DNA from: Bog-756 sp963699085
GTDB lineage: Bacteria > Actinomycetota > Acidimicrobiia > Acidimicrobiales > RAAP-2
Reading direction: 5' to 3'
DNA length: 64,000 nt
Assembly (NCBI GenBank): GCA_963699085.1
Contig: CAVOTH010000001.1
Span: 124,001-188,000 of the forward strand
In this document: positions 54,997-63,562 of the stretch, piece after piece
Layout: every line of letters begins with the position of its first letter
Position numbering within the stretch: the first letter of the stretch is position 1
Position numbers and translations under genes: made by a program
Notes under the pieces: generated by a model
Seen by the model: only the letters and a program-made list of their open reading frames with translations
Databases searched by the model: none
Told to the model about the DNA's origin: nothing

Positions 54997-56684
54997 CAGA
55001 AGAACTTTCCGTGGCTGAGCTGCTCGACGATCGGGCCGAGCGCGAGGGCGGGGAAGAATGTGAGGCCACCGATGATCACGATGACGCCGATGGTCAGTCC
55101 GACGAACATGCCGTTGTCGGTCCGGAAGGTCCCGAGCGACTCGGGCACCACGTTCTTGGCGGCGAGCACACCGCCGAGGGCGATGGCGGGAATCATGATC
55201 CCGTACCTACCGATCAGCATGTCGATGCCACCGATGATGTTGTAGAAGTCGGTGTTCCCGGTGAGACCGCCGAATGCGGAACCGTTGTTGTTGCCCTGCG
55301 AGGTGAGGGCGTAGAGGATCTCGGAGAATCCGTGGGGACCGGCGTTGAGCGGCCCCGCTCTGCCGGCATGGATCGACACGGCGATGGCGGTGAAGACCAG
55401 GACGATGATCGGCATGACCAGGGCCCCGAGACCCGCGAGTTTGATTTCGGTCGCCTGGATCTTCTTGCCTAAATACTCCGGTGTACGCCCGATCATCAGG
55501 CCGCCGATGAACACGGCGATGATGGCGTAGATGAGGATGGTGTACATGCCACTGCCGGTGCCGCCCGGCGTCACCTCCCCGAGCATCATCCCGGTCATCA
55601 GCCAGAAGCCGCCCATGGGGGTGAACGAGTCGTAGGACGCGTCCGCCGATCCGGTCGACGTGTTGGTCGACGCCACACCGAACAGAGCGGTGGAGGTGTC
55701 GCCGAATCGGACCTCCTTGCCCTCGGTGTTCCCGACGGTCGAGTGCACCCCGGCCGCAACTACCGCCGGATTCTGGCCGTGCTCGGCGTAGCTGGCCCCG
55801 CCGACCCACACGGCGAAGATGATGGCCATGGCCCCCAGCAGAGCGGCGCCGTGGCGGACGCTCCCGACCATCTTGCCGAAGGTGTAGGTGAGGGAGAACG
55901 GAATGGCGAGCAGGAGGTACATGCCGAGCCAGTTGGTGAAGCCTGTCGGATTCTCGAAGGCGGTCGCCGAGTTGGCGTTGAGGAACCCACCACCGTTGTT
56001 ACCCAGCTGCTTGATGGCCTCCATCGAGCCGATGGGACCCCGGGCGATGGCCTGGGCGACCCCGTTGATGGCGTCGTGGATGGAGATCGTCCCGGCCAAC
56101 GTCTCCACCGCGCCCTGTCCCACCATGACGATCCCGAACACGAAGGCGATCGGGAAGAAGATGTAGAGCAGGGCCCGGGTGATGTCGACCCAGAAGTTCC
56201 CGATGGTCGGAGAGTTGCGACGGGAGAACCCCCGCACCAGGGCGATGGCCGCGGCGATACCGATGGCCGGGCTGACGAACTGCTCGAAGGTGAGAGCGCC
56301 GATCTGCGAGAAGTACGACATGGTCGACTCGCCGCCGTAGTTCTGCCAATTTGTGTTGGTCATGAACGAGGCAGCCGTGTTGAAGCCCAGCGCCTGGTGC
56401 ACGGCGGTCTGGTGCTGCGGGTTCAGCGGCAGCGACCCCTGGATACGCATGATCAGGTAGGTCAGGGCCATCGCCACCGTCGAGAAGATGACCAGTGAGG
56501 CGGCGTAGCGCTTCCAGTTCTGCTCCTGCTCGGGGCTGGTGCCAAGGGCACGGTAGACCGGGCGTTCCGCCCATCCGAGGAAATGCACCCGTCCGTCGAA
56601 GACGGCGGCCATGTACGACCCCAGGTAGCGCCACGTGAGGCCGAGCGCGACAACCAGGGCGATGATCGTCCAGGTGTAGCCCAT
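54996..56684 (-). CDS. kdpA: Potassium-transporting ATPase subunit A (channel-like)
   Basis: 562 residues, ten predicted membrane helices. The four selectivity-loop remnants are recognisable: NTAASFMTNTNWQNYGGEST, GNNGGGFLNANSATAFENP, MGGFWLMTGMML and ALTSQGNNNGSAFGGLTG. Superfamily of Trk/KtrB K+ transporters; catalyses K+ entry. ATG 56684 is one base after the kdpF stop, and the end overlaps kdpB. Confidence 0.96.
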
Positions 56685-56685
56685 C

Positions 56686-56775
56686 TCAGAACTTCTCGGG
56701 CTTGAACATGGCGTAGCCCAGGTACAGGACCATCAGGACGGCGACGCCGAGGAGGAGGCCTTGGGTGAGCGTCAT
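56686..56775 (-). CDS. kdpF: KdpF, small stabilising subunit
   Basis: 29 residues, MTLTQGLLLGVAVLMVLYLG followed by YAMFKPEKF: a single membrane helix with the K-P-E-K-F tail typical of KdpF, which lies at the KdpA interface and stabilises the complex. ATG 56775 overlaps the stop of a preceding 27-residue frame (ATGA), and its own stop is followed by the kdpA ATG after one base. Confidence 0.9.
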   Translation of the reverse strand: MTLTQGLLLGVAVLMVLYLGYAMFKPEKF

Positions 56776-56855
56776 ACCCGGTCCAAGGCCCAGATGAGTC
56801 CGAGGCACACGAGGGCGAACCCCAGGAATCCGAGTACTACGAGGAAGTCTGCCAT
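56772..56855 (-). CDS. 27-residue single-helix protein before kdpF
   Basis: MADFLVVLGFLGFALVCLGL followed by IWALDRV. A single membrane helix, first gene of the operon, overlapping kdpF by four bases (ATGA). Small membrane peptides of this kind occur before kdpF in actinobacterial kdp operons but are rarely annotated. The exact overlap, codon usage and position argue for translation; I see no SD stronger than GAGTC before the ATG, so it may be leaderless. Confidence 0.65.
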   Translation of the reverse strand: MADFLVVLGFLGFALVCLGLIWALDRV

Positions 56856-56885
56856 GACTCGAGTATCCGGCCTCGGTCGTAAACA

Positions 56886-56926
56886 GGTTGTGAACATCGG
56901 CCGTTAAGCATCAATAAGTTGTGAAC
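56886..56926. promoter_or_regulatory. Direct repeats in the divergent kdp promoter, candidate KdpE sites
   Basis: GTTGTGAACA occurs exactly at 56886-56895 and 56917-56926, 31 bases apart (three helical turns), in the 120-base gap between the kdpF-side operon and the divergent sensor-kinase gene. OmpR-family regulators usually bind tandem direct repeats. Confidence 0.6.
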
Positions 56927-56975
56927 AGTCGTCGCTCCCCGGATCGCCGGGCGGATTCGGTGGGACAATGACCGG

Positions 56976-58445
56976 GTGCGCAGAGGCCTGGTGGGTGCGA
57001 TCGCCGGCATCGTGCTGGCCGCGGCCCTCGGCGCCGCCATGGTGCCGCTGCGCCCGCACCTGAGCGTCGCCGCGGCGGCGACCATCTTCGTCCTGCCCGT
57101 GATCGCCGCCGTCATCATCGGAGGCTTTTTCGCCGGAGTGGTCGGCGTCGCCGCCGGCTTCCTCTTCTACGACTTCCTGTTCCTGCCGCCGTACTACCGA
57201 CTCAGCGTCGGGACGCCACAGAACTGGGAGACCCTGATTGTCTACGCCGTGGTCATGCTGCTGGTGGCCCGGGTCGTCGCCGATCTGCGCTCAGCGCGCT
57301 CGGAGTCCAACCGTCGGGCGGCGGAGACCCAGCGGCTCTTCGAGCTTTCGGCCCTTCTGGTGGAGGATCGCTCTGTCGAGGACCTGCTGAAGACCATCGT
57401 GGGGGTGGTGGGGAGCGTCTTCGAAGTACCGGGGGTGGCACTGCTCGTCCCCGAGGGCGACCGGCTGATGATCGCCGCATCCGCCGGGGAGTCGCTGTCC
57501 CGGGAGGAGCTGGCCCAGCTTGACCCCCAGTCGGGTGTGCCGGTCAGCCTGGGGACATCAGGTGGGGCCTCGGACGGCATGCACACGGTGGCGCTGACAG
57601 CCGCTGGTCGTCCGGTGGGCATCCTGGCCCTGAGGGGTCTTCCCGCCACCCCGACCGATCGAGCCCTTCTGGGCACGTTCGCCAACAACGCCGCCCTCGC
57701 TCTGGAGCGGGCCCAGCTCCGCGAACAGGCTCTCCGGTCGGACCTCCTGGAGGAGGTCGACCGCCTGCGCCACGCGCTCATGGGAGCGGTCTCGCACGAT
57801 CTGCGCACGCCACTCGCCACCATGAAGGTGGCATCCTCCATGTTGCTGGATCCCCCCGCCCCGCTGTCGGACGCCGATACCCGCGAGCTCTACGAACTGA
57901 TCGACCTGGAGACCGACCGCCTCACCCGCCTGGTCACCAGCCTGCTGGACATGACCCGAATCGACGCGGGCGAGCTGAAGGTCCGGCGCTCCCCGGTCGC
58001 CGTTCTCGATCTCCTGGACGAGTCGGTCACCGCGCTCCGGTCTGCGCTGGGCGATCACCGGGTCGATATGGTCGTCGCTGACGGGCTGCCCGACGTCGAC
58101 GTCGACCGGCTCCTGATCGGACAGGTACTGGCTAACCTGCTGGACAATGCCAACCGTCACTCGCCGCCCGGGAGCGTGATCTCGGTCACCGGTGCCTGCG
58201 TCGACGGTCGGGTGGCGATCAGCATCAGCGACCAGGGGCCGGGGGTCCCAGTGGCCGAACGTGACGCGGTGTTCGACCGGTTTGTGCGCTTCGACACCGG
58301 CGGTCGGGCCGGACTCGGCCTCACCATCGCCAAGACGTTCGTCGAGGCACACGGTGAACGCATCTGGGTCGATGACGCTCCTGGCGGTGGCGCCCGGTTC
58401 GTCTTCACACTCCCGATAGCGGCGAGCGACGCCGAGCGGGCGTAG
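56976..58445 (+). CDS. KdpD-like sensor histidine kinase lacking the N-terminal KdpD/Usp domains
   Basis: 489 residues from GTG 56976. DUF4118 membrane helices (residues 5-105, with FYDFLFLPPYYRLSVGTPQN), a GAF-like domain (120-245), HisKA with phospho-acceptor GAVSHDLRTPLATMK (about 275), HATPase N-box NLLDNANRHSPP and G-box GRAGLGLTIAKTF. It lacks the ATPase-like KdpD and UspA domains of the full-length sensor at 21044-23740. Divergent from kdpFABC, it should be the local K+ sensor. The next gene is its response regulator, 5 bases downstream. Confidence 0.92.
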   Translation: MRRGLVGAIAGIVLAAALGAAMVPLRPHLSVAAAATIFVLPVIAAVIIGGFFAGVVGVAAGFLFYDFLFLPPYYRLSVGTPQNWETLIVYAVVMLLVARVVADLRSARSESNRRAAETQRLFELSALLVEDRSVEDLLKTIVGVVGSVFEVPGVALLVPEGDRLMIAASAGESLSREELAQLDPQSGVPVSLGTSGGASDGMHTVALTAAGRPVGILALRGLPATPTDRALLGTFANNAALALERAQLREQALRSDLLEEVDRLRHALMGAVSHDLRTPLATMKVASSMLLDPPAPLSDADTRELYELIDLETDRLTRLVTSLLDMTRIDAGELKVRRSPVAVLDLLDESVTALRSALGDHRVDMVVADGLPDVDVDRLLIGQVLANLLDNANRHSPPGSVISVTGACVDGRVAISISDQGPGVPVAERDAVFDRFVRFDTGGRAGLGLTIAKTFVEAHGERIWVDDAPGGGARFVFTLPIAASDAERA

Positions 58446-58450
58446 CGGTC

Positions 58451-59128
58451 ATGGCCAAAATACTGGTGATCGACGACGATCCTTCACTCCTCAGGGCGCT
58501 CCGGGTCAGTCTGCGAAACGGGGGCCACGACGTCGTGGGCGCCGTGAACGGCGAACAGGGCATATCGCAGGCGGCACTCACCTCCCCGGACGTGATCGTG
58601 CTGGACCTCGGACTTCCTGACGTCGACGGCCTGACCGTGTGCAAACGGATCCGTGAGTGGAGCGAGGTGCCGATCATCATCCTCTCGGCCAGCGATACCG
58701 AGGACCGCAAGGTCGACGCCCTCGACGGCGGGGCTGACGACTACGTGACCAAGCCGTTCGGGATCGCCGAACTCGAAGCCCGGATCCGCGCCGCCATCCG
58801 CCACCGGACCGTCGACTCCACCGGGTCCGAGCCGGCGACCATTTCCGCGGGTCCGCTCGAGCTCGACCTCGTGCATCACGAGGCCCGACTCGAGGGTGCC
58901 CGTGTCGAACTCACGGCACGGGAGTTCGAGTTGCTCGCCTTCCTGACCCGGCACGCCGGCAAGACCTGCACCCACCAGATGATCCTCTCGGCGGTGTGGG
59001 GGACCGGCTACAGCCAGGAAGGGCAGTACCTGCGCACCTACGTGCACCGGTTGCGGCACAAGCTGCACGACGAATCAGGGACGTTGATCCAGAACGCACC
59101 CGGGATCGGCTACAGCATCCAGCCGTGA
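58451..59128 (+). CDS. kdpE: KdpE-type response regulator
   Basis: 225 residues. Receiver domain with IDDDPS, phospho-acceptor Asp in VIVLDLGLPDVDGLTVCK, KPFGIAELEARI; OmpR-type winged helix from ELDLVHHEARL to GYSIQP. Second KdpE of the window, distinct in sequence from that at 23745-24464. Most likely binds the direct repeats between itself and kdpFABC. Confidence 0.92.
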   Translation: MAKILVIDDDPSLLRALRVSLRNGGHDVVGAVNGEQGISQAALTSPDVIVLDLGLPDVDGLTVCKRIREWSEVPIIILSASDTEDRKVDALDGGADDYVTKPFGIAELEARIRAAIRHRTVDSTGSEPATISAGPLELDLVHHEARLEGARVELTAREFELLAFLTRHAGKTCTHQMILSAVWGTGYSQEGQYLRTYVHRLRHKLHDESGTLIQNAPGIGYSIQP

Positions 59129-59314
59129 CCCTGTAACCCTGATGCTGCAGTCCTGACCGGGCAGCCCTGACCGGGGGCCGGGAGGGCCTGCGCCGGCCTT
59201 GTGGACTCCCGGTGGCATGATTTGGACGTCGTCCGGGTATGTTCTACCTGTGGCTGAGTACCGGTTCGTCGGTGCCCGGCCGAACAGTCCCCTGGCGAAC
59301 CGGAAGGAGCGGGG

Positions 59315-60580
59315 ATGGCCGACCTCCTGATGACGGTGGACGATCAGATGCTGGCCGAGCGATTTCACGCCACCCGGCGCCTGACCGAGGTACTCGCCTC
59401 CCGCTTGTCGGCCGAGGACCAGACCGTCCAGTCGATGCCCGACGTGAGCCCCACCAAGTGGCACCGGGCCCATACGTCCTGGTTCTTCGAGACCTTCCTA
59501 CTCAAACCGTCACTCCCGGGATACCGGGACTTCCACCCCGACTTCGGATTCCTGTTCAACTCCTATTACGAAGGGGTGGGCCCCCGGTATCCGCGTGCCG
59601 ACCGCGGCCTCGTGTCCCGACCCGGCATCGTGGAGATCGCCGACTACCGGCGCCACGTGGACGATGCCATGGCCGAACTGATCGACCTGGGACCCGATCC
59701 GGCGACGACCCTCCTGGTGGAACTCGGGATCCAACACGAGCAGCAACATCAGGAACTGCTGCTGATGGACATCAAGCATGTCCTGTCGTGCAACCCGATG
59801 CTCCCCGTCTACGCCCCACGCGAGCCGGAGCCGCCGGGCCGGGCCGTACCGGCGACGTGGACCGAGCATCCCGGCGGCATCGCTTCGGTGGGCCACGCCG
59901 GGGACGGATTCGGCTTCGACAACGAATTCCCCCGCCATCAGGTCCATCTGGAGCCGTTCGTGCTCGCCGATCGTCCGGTCACCTGCGGCGAATGGCTCGA
60001 GTTCATGGACGACGGCGGCTACCGGCGACCAGAGTTGTGGCTGTCCGACGGTTGGGCTGCGGTGACAGCCACTGCCTGGGAGGCTCCGCTCTACTGGGGC
60101 CTGCGCGACGGCGGGTGGCACGAGTTCACCCTGGCCGGCGACGGCCTGGTGGACTCGTCACGGCCCGTGTCCCATGTCAGCTACTTCGAGGCCGACGCCT
60201 ATGCACGCTGGGCCGGGTCACGCCTGCCGACCGAGTCGGAGTGGGAGGTGGCGACATTCGCCCGCATGGCCACAACCGATTCCATCGGCCACCTCCTCGA
60301 CACCGACATGCTCCAGCCCCGCCAGTTGACCGGCAGCGCATCGCCCCCGTTCGGCGACGTCTGGCAGTGGACCTCATCGGCCTACAGCCCCTACCCCGGC
60401 TTCGCCCCGGCCGGAGGTGCGGTGGGCGAGTACAACGGCAAGTTCATGGTCAACCAGTACGTGCTCCGTGGCGGCTCGTGGGCGACTCCACCCGGCCACG
60501 TCCGGGCCACCTACCGGAACTTCTTTCCCCCTGCCGCCCGCTGGGCTGTGGCCGGGCTACGCCTCGCCCGTAACACCTGA
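59315..60580 (+). CDS. egtB: Ergothioneine biosynthesis sulfoxide synthase
   Basis: 421 residues; ATG 59315 follows GGAAGGAG. N-terminal DinB-like domain with the iron ligands His in KWHRAH (residue 50 or 53) and HEQQHQE (141, 145), then a formylglycine-generating-enzyme-like domain (residues about 185-420, FGFDNEFPRHQVHL, RLPTESEWEVATFARM, and RGGSWATPPGHVRATYRNFF). Uses O2 and Fe(II) to join a thiol to hercynine. Forms an operon with egtD, 50 bases downstream. Confidence 0.93.
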   Translation: MADLLMTVDDQMLAERFHATRRLTEVLASRLSAEDQTVQSMPDVSPTKWHRAHTSWFFETFLLKPSLPGYRDFHPDFGFLFNSYYEGVGPRYPRADRGLVSRPGIVEIADYRRHVDDAMAELIDLGPDPATTLLVELGIQHEQQHQELLLMDIKHVLSCNPMLPVYAPREPEPPGRAVPATWTEHPGGIASVGHAGDGFGFDNEFPRHQVHLEPFVLADRPVTCGEWLEFMDDGGYRRPELWLSDGWAAVTATAWEAPLYWGLRDGGWHEFTLAGDGLVDSSRPVSHVSYFEADAYARWAGSRLPTESEWEVATFARMATTDSIGHLLDTDMLQPRQLTGSASPPFGDVWQWTSSAYSPYPGFAPAGGAVGEYNGKFMVNQYVLRGGSWATPPGHVRATYRNFFPPAARWAVAGLRLARNT

Positions 60581-60629
60581 CGCCCTATCCGGGACGTATA
60601 CCCGGTCCCACGACGACCCAACGGAGCCC

Positions 60630-61610
60630 ATGGACGCTGTCATCCAACCGACAATCGAGGTACACCTGACCCCGGCTGACCTTCGGGCCGCCATGGAGTC
60701 CGATGTGCGCACCGGGCTGACCTCGTCGCCCAAGGTGCTCCCACCGGTCTACTTCTACGACGACCGGGGCAGCCGTCTCTTCGACGAGATCACCCGGCTT
60801 CCGGAGTACTACCCGACCCGGGCGGAGCGCTCCATCCTGGAGGCCCACGCCAAAGACATGGTCGAGTCCGCCGGGGCCGACGTACTGGTCGAGTTGGGCG
60901 CCGGGACGTGCGACAAGTCGCGGGTGCTGCTCGACGCCATGCAGTCCTGCGGCCGCCTCGGGACATTCCTGCCCCTGGACGTGAGTGACACGACCCTGTG
61001 GGAGGCAGCAGCCTCGTTGTCCGAGGAGTACCCCGGCCTGGCCGTACGGGCCGTGGTCGGCGACTTCCACCATCACCTGGACGAACTGGATGCCGGCAGG
61101 CGGCGTCTGATCGCCTTCCTGGGCGGCACGATCGGCAACTTCGATCCGGCGCGGCGGGCCGACTTCCTGGGTGGACTGGTGAAGATGATGCGCCCTGGTG
61201 ATCGTTTCCTCCTGGGCACCGACCTGGTGAAGGACCGGGACCGGCTGATCGCCGCCTATGACGACTCGGCCGGAGTCACCGCCGAGTTCAACCGCAACGT
61301 GCTCCACGTCCTCAACCGTGACCTGGGTGCCGACTTCGCTCCCGACCGGTTCACCCACGTGGCCCGGTGGAACGAGGCCGAGCACCGGATCGAGATGTGG
61401 CTCCGTTCCGATGACGACTGCCGGATTCACGTCGCTGACCTCGGCTTCGAGGTGTCCTTCGCCGCCGGCGAGGAGATGCTGACCGAGATCAGCACGAAGT
61501 TCTCGCCGGAGGAGCTGTACGCCGAGCTCGAGGCCTGCGGCCTGGCAATCGAGGCGTCCTGGGCCTCACCCGGCGACGAGTTCCTCATGACCTTGGCGGT
61601 GCTCCGATGA
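60630..61610 (+). CDS. egtD: L-histidine N-alpha-methyltransferase
   Basis: 326 residues from ATG 60630. EgtD features: YFYDDRGSRLFDEITRLPEY, SAM-binding VELGAGTCDKSRVLL, LDVSDTTL, FLGGTIGNFDP, and the histidine-recognition helix ISTKFSPEE. Converts histidine to hercynine with three SAM. Follows egtB; no egtA, egtC or egtE is present in the window. Confidence 0.94.
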   Translation: MDAVIQPTIEVHLTPADLRAAMESDVRTGLTSSPKVLPPVYFYDDRGSRLFDEITRLPEYYPTRAERSILEAHAKDMVESAGADVLVELGAGTCDKSRVLLDAMQSCGRLGTFLPLDVSDTTLWEAAASLSEEYPGLAVRAVVGDFHHHLDELDAGRRRLIAFLGGTIGNFDPARRADFLGGLVKMMRPGDRFLLGTDLVKDRDRLIAAYDDSAGVTAEFNRNVLHVLNRDLGADFAPDRFTHVARWNEAEHRIEMWLRSDDDCRIHVADLGFEVSFAAGEEMLTEISTKFSPEELYAELEACGLAIEASWASPGDEFLMTLAVLR

Positions 61611-61698
61611 TCGGATCACCACCGGCATGCTCCGGCGGGCGATGCTCCGGATCAGGAAGTGCGGGAACACCGACCCTCATCACGGCGTTGTCCATGGC

Positions 61699-61989
61699 AT
61701 GAGCATGAGAGCGATTTGGAACGGGACGGTACTGGCCGAAAGCGACGCCACCGTCGTCGTGGAGGGGAACCACTACTTTCCGGAGGCCGATGTGCGGGCT
61801 GAGTACTTCGAGCCGAGCGACACCAGGACGGTATGCCCGTGGAAGGGCACGGCCAGCTATCGCACGGTCGTGGTGGACGGGAACCGGAATGTCGACGCCG
61901 CCTGGTTCTACCCGGAGCCGAAGGACGCGGCCAAGGAGATCACCGACCGGGTGGCATTCTGGAAGGGCGTTTCGGTCGACGAGATCTGA
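61699..61989 (+). CDS. DUF427 family protein
   Basis: 96 residues from ATG 61699. Small beta-rich protein with MRAIWNGTVLAESDAT, VRAEYFEPSDTRTVCPWKGT and AAWFYPEPKDAAKEI, the latter two typical of DUF427. Function unknown. It follows egtD by 88 bases on the same strand and may be co-transcribed. Confidence 0.88.
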   Translation: MSMRAIWNGTVLAESDATVVVEGNHYFPEADVRAEYFEPSDTRTVCPWKGTASYRTVVVDGNRNVDAAWFYPEPKDAAKEITDRVAFWKGVSVDEI

Positions 61990-62021
61990 CCCGGTGACCG
62001 GTCGACCCGCCGGTCACCCTG

Positions 62022-63020
62022 TCAGTTCCCGGCGGCCATCCGCTGACGGGCCACATCGAAGCAGGCTATGGCACCGGCCGTAGCCACGTTCAGGGACGAC
62101 AGTGTCCCGCGCTGGGGAATGGCCGCCAGTTCATCGCAGCGCCGACGGGTGAGTGCGGCCAGGCCGGAGCCCTCCGATCCCAACACCAGGGCCACCGGTT
62201 GGTCACCCAGGGCCAGGCGGTAGAGCGGCTTCGGGGCTTCACCGACCAGTCCCACCGTGACCACCCCGAGGCCGGACAGCTGCTGGATGGCCGTCGGTAT
62301 CCCGGCCACCAGTGCCATCGGGAGGTACTCGATCGCCCCGGCCGCCACCTTGGCCACGGTCGGCGACAGATGGGCCGACCGGTGGCGGGGCAGGACGATG
62401 CCGGTGACCCCGGCGCACTCGGCGCTGCGGAGCACCGCCCCGAGATTGTGGGGATCGGTGATCCCGTCGAGGACGAGCAGGAACGGCAGTCGACCCCGCT
62501 TGGTCGGCTGACACAGGTCTTCCAACGGGGTGTCCTGGATCGGCTTGGCCAGGGCCACCACCCCCTGAGAACCGTCGGTCCGGGCTGCGGCGTCGATCCG
62601 CTTGCGAGACACATAGTCGACCTTGACCCGCCGCTTGGCGGCGAGCGCCTCGATGTCATCGAGGATCTCGGCGGCATCCATGCCCTCGGCCAATAGCAGT
62701 GTGGCCACCGGTCTGCGACCGGCACTCAGCAGCTCCCGGACCGCTTGTCTCCCCTCGACCTGATCCCCACCGAGGCCCTCATGCTTCGGGCCGCGCCGAA
62801 CCGGGACGTCGCGGCCCCCGGGTCCGCGGCCCCGGTCGTTGACCGGCGATCGGGCCACCCCACCGGTACCTGTTCCCCGTCCAGACTTGGCGTCCTTCGC
62901 CTTCATCCACGCGGCCTTGGCCTCGCGCCCCTTGGGCGACGGTCCACCGCGGGCTCCTCCCTTGGGGGCAGGCGTCCGTGAGCCCTTGCCGCGCCCCCGA
63001 CCCGGCGGCGCCGGGCTCAC
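62022..63020 (-). CDS. rlmB: 23S rRNA (guanosine-2'-O)-methyltransferase RlmB-like
   Basis: 332 residues. The first 90 are Gly/Arg/Lys-rich and disordered. Then the SpoU substrate-binding region (EGRQAVRELLSAGRRPVATL) and the knotted SPOUT domain with DGITDPHNLGAVLRSAECAG, VLGSEGSGL and SLNVATAGAIACFDV. Methylates 23S rRNA G2251-type sites. GTG 63020 overlaps the ispF stop (GTGA). It is the last gene of the ispD-ispF-rlmB group, a common actinobacterial arrangement usually with cysS between. Confidence 0.92.
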   Translation of the reverse strand: MSPAPPGRGRGKGSRTPAPKGGARGGPSPKGREAKAAWMKAKDAKSGRGTGTGGVARSPVNDRGRGPGGRDVPVRRGPKHEGLGGDQVEGRQAVRELLSAGRRPVATLLLAEGMDAAEILDDIEALAAKRRVKVDYVSRKRIDAAARTDGSQGVVALAKPIQDTPLEDLCQPTKRGRLPFLLVLDGITDPHNLGAVLRSAECAGVTGIVLPRHRSAHLSPTVAKVAAGAIEYLPMALVAGIPTAIQQLSGLGVVTVGLVGEAPKPLYRLALGDQPVALVLGSEGSGLAALTRRRCDELAAIPQRGTLSSLNVATAGAIACFDVARQRMAAGN

Positions 63021-63562
63021 CGCACGCCCCCGTCTGCAGAGGTCGGCCCGACGGGCGAAGCCGTCAGCAGGACCACGGCGGTACAGGCGATCCCCTCGGC
63101 CCGGCCCAGGGCACCGAGGCCCTCGGCCCGGGTCGCCTTCACATTGACCGGCGCGCCCAGGGCATCGCCCAGTCGAGCAGCCATGTCGGGCACGTGATCA
63201 GCCAGCCGGGGTTGCTCGGCCACCACGGTGCAGTCGGCGTTGACCGGCATCCACCCGGCGTCGACGGCTAGTGCCACCACCCGTCGGAGGATCCCGATCG
63301 AGTCGGCTCCGGCCCACTGCGGGTCGGTGTCGGGCATGTGGCGCCCGAGGTCTCCGAGTCCGGCCGCCCCGAGCACGGCGTCGGCGATGGCGTGGGTGAC
63401 GGCGTCGGCGTCGCTGTGTCCCGCCAAGCCGCGCACGCCGTCTCCACTGATCAACACGCCCCCGAGCACCAGCGGCCGGGCCGGGTCGTCGGCGAAGGGA
63501 TGGACGTCGATTCCCTGACCGATCCGCAGTTCGGGCGACCCACCTGTCGAAGGACTGCTCAC
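63017..63562 (-). CDS. ispF: 2-C-methyl-D-erythritol 2,4-cyclodiphosphate synthase
   Basis: 181 residues. Metal ligands in GQGIDVHPF and in GHSDADAVTHAI, and ATRAEGLGALGRAEGIAC at the C-terminus, as in all IspF. Converts CDP-ME-2-phosphate to MEcPP in the MEP isoprenoid pathway. GTG 63562 overlaps the ispD stop, and its own stop overlaps rlmB, so three genes are tightly coupled. Confidence 0.95.
   Translation of the reverse strand: MSSPSTGGSPELRIGQGIDVHPFADDPARPLVLGGVLISGDGVRGLAGHSDADAVTHAIADAVLGAAGLGDLGRHMPDTDPQWAGADSIGILRRVVALAVDAGWMPVNADCTVVAEQPRLADHVPDMAARLGDALGAPVNVKATRAEGLGALGRAEGIACTAVVLLTASPVGPTSADGGVR

Noticed and set aside
59164..59187. GC-rich hairpin GCCCT...AGGGC between kdpE and egtB as a terminator
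   Set aside because: No following T-run and the loop is GC-rich; could form but not supportable as a Rho-independent terminator.
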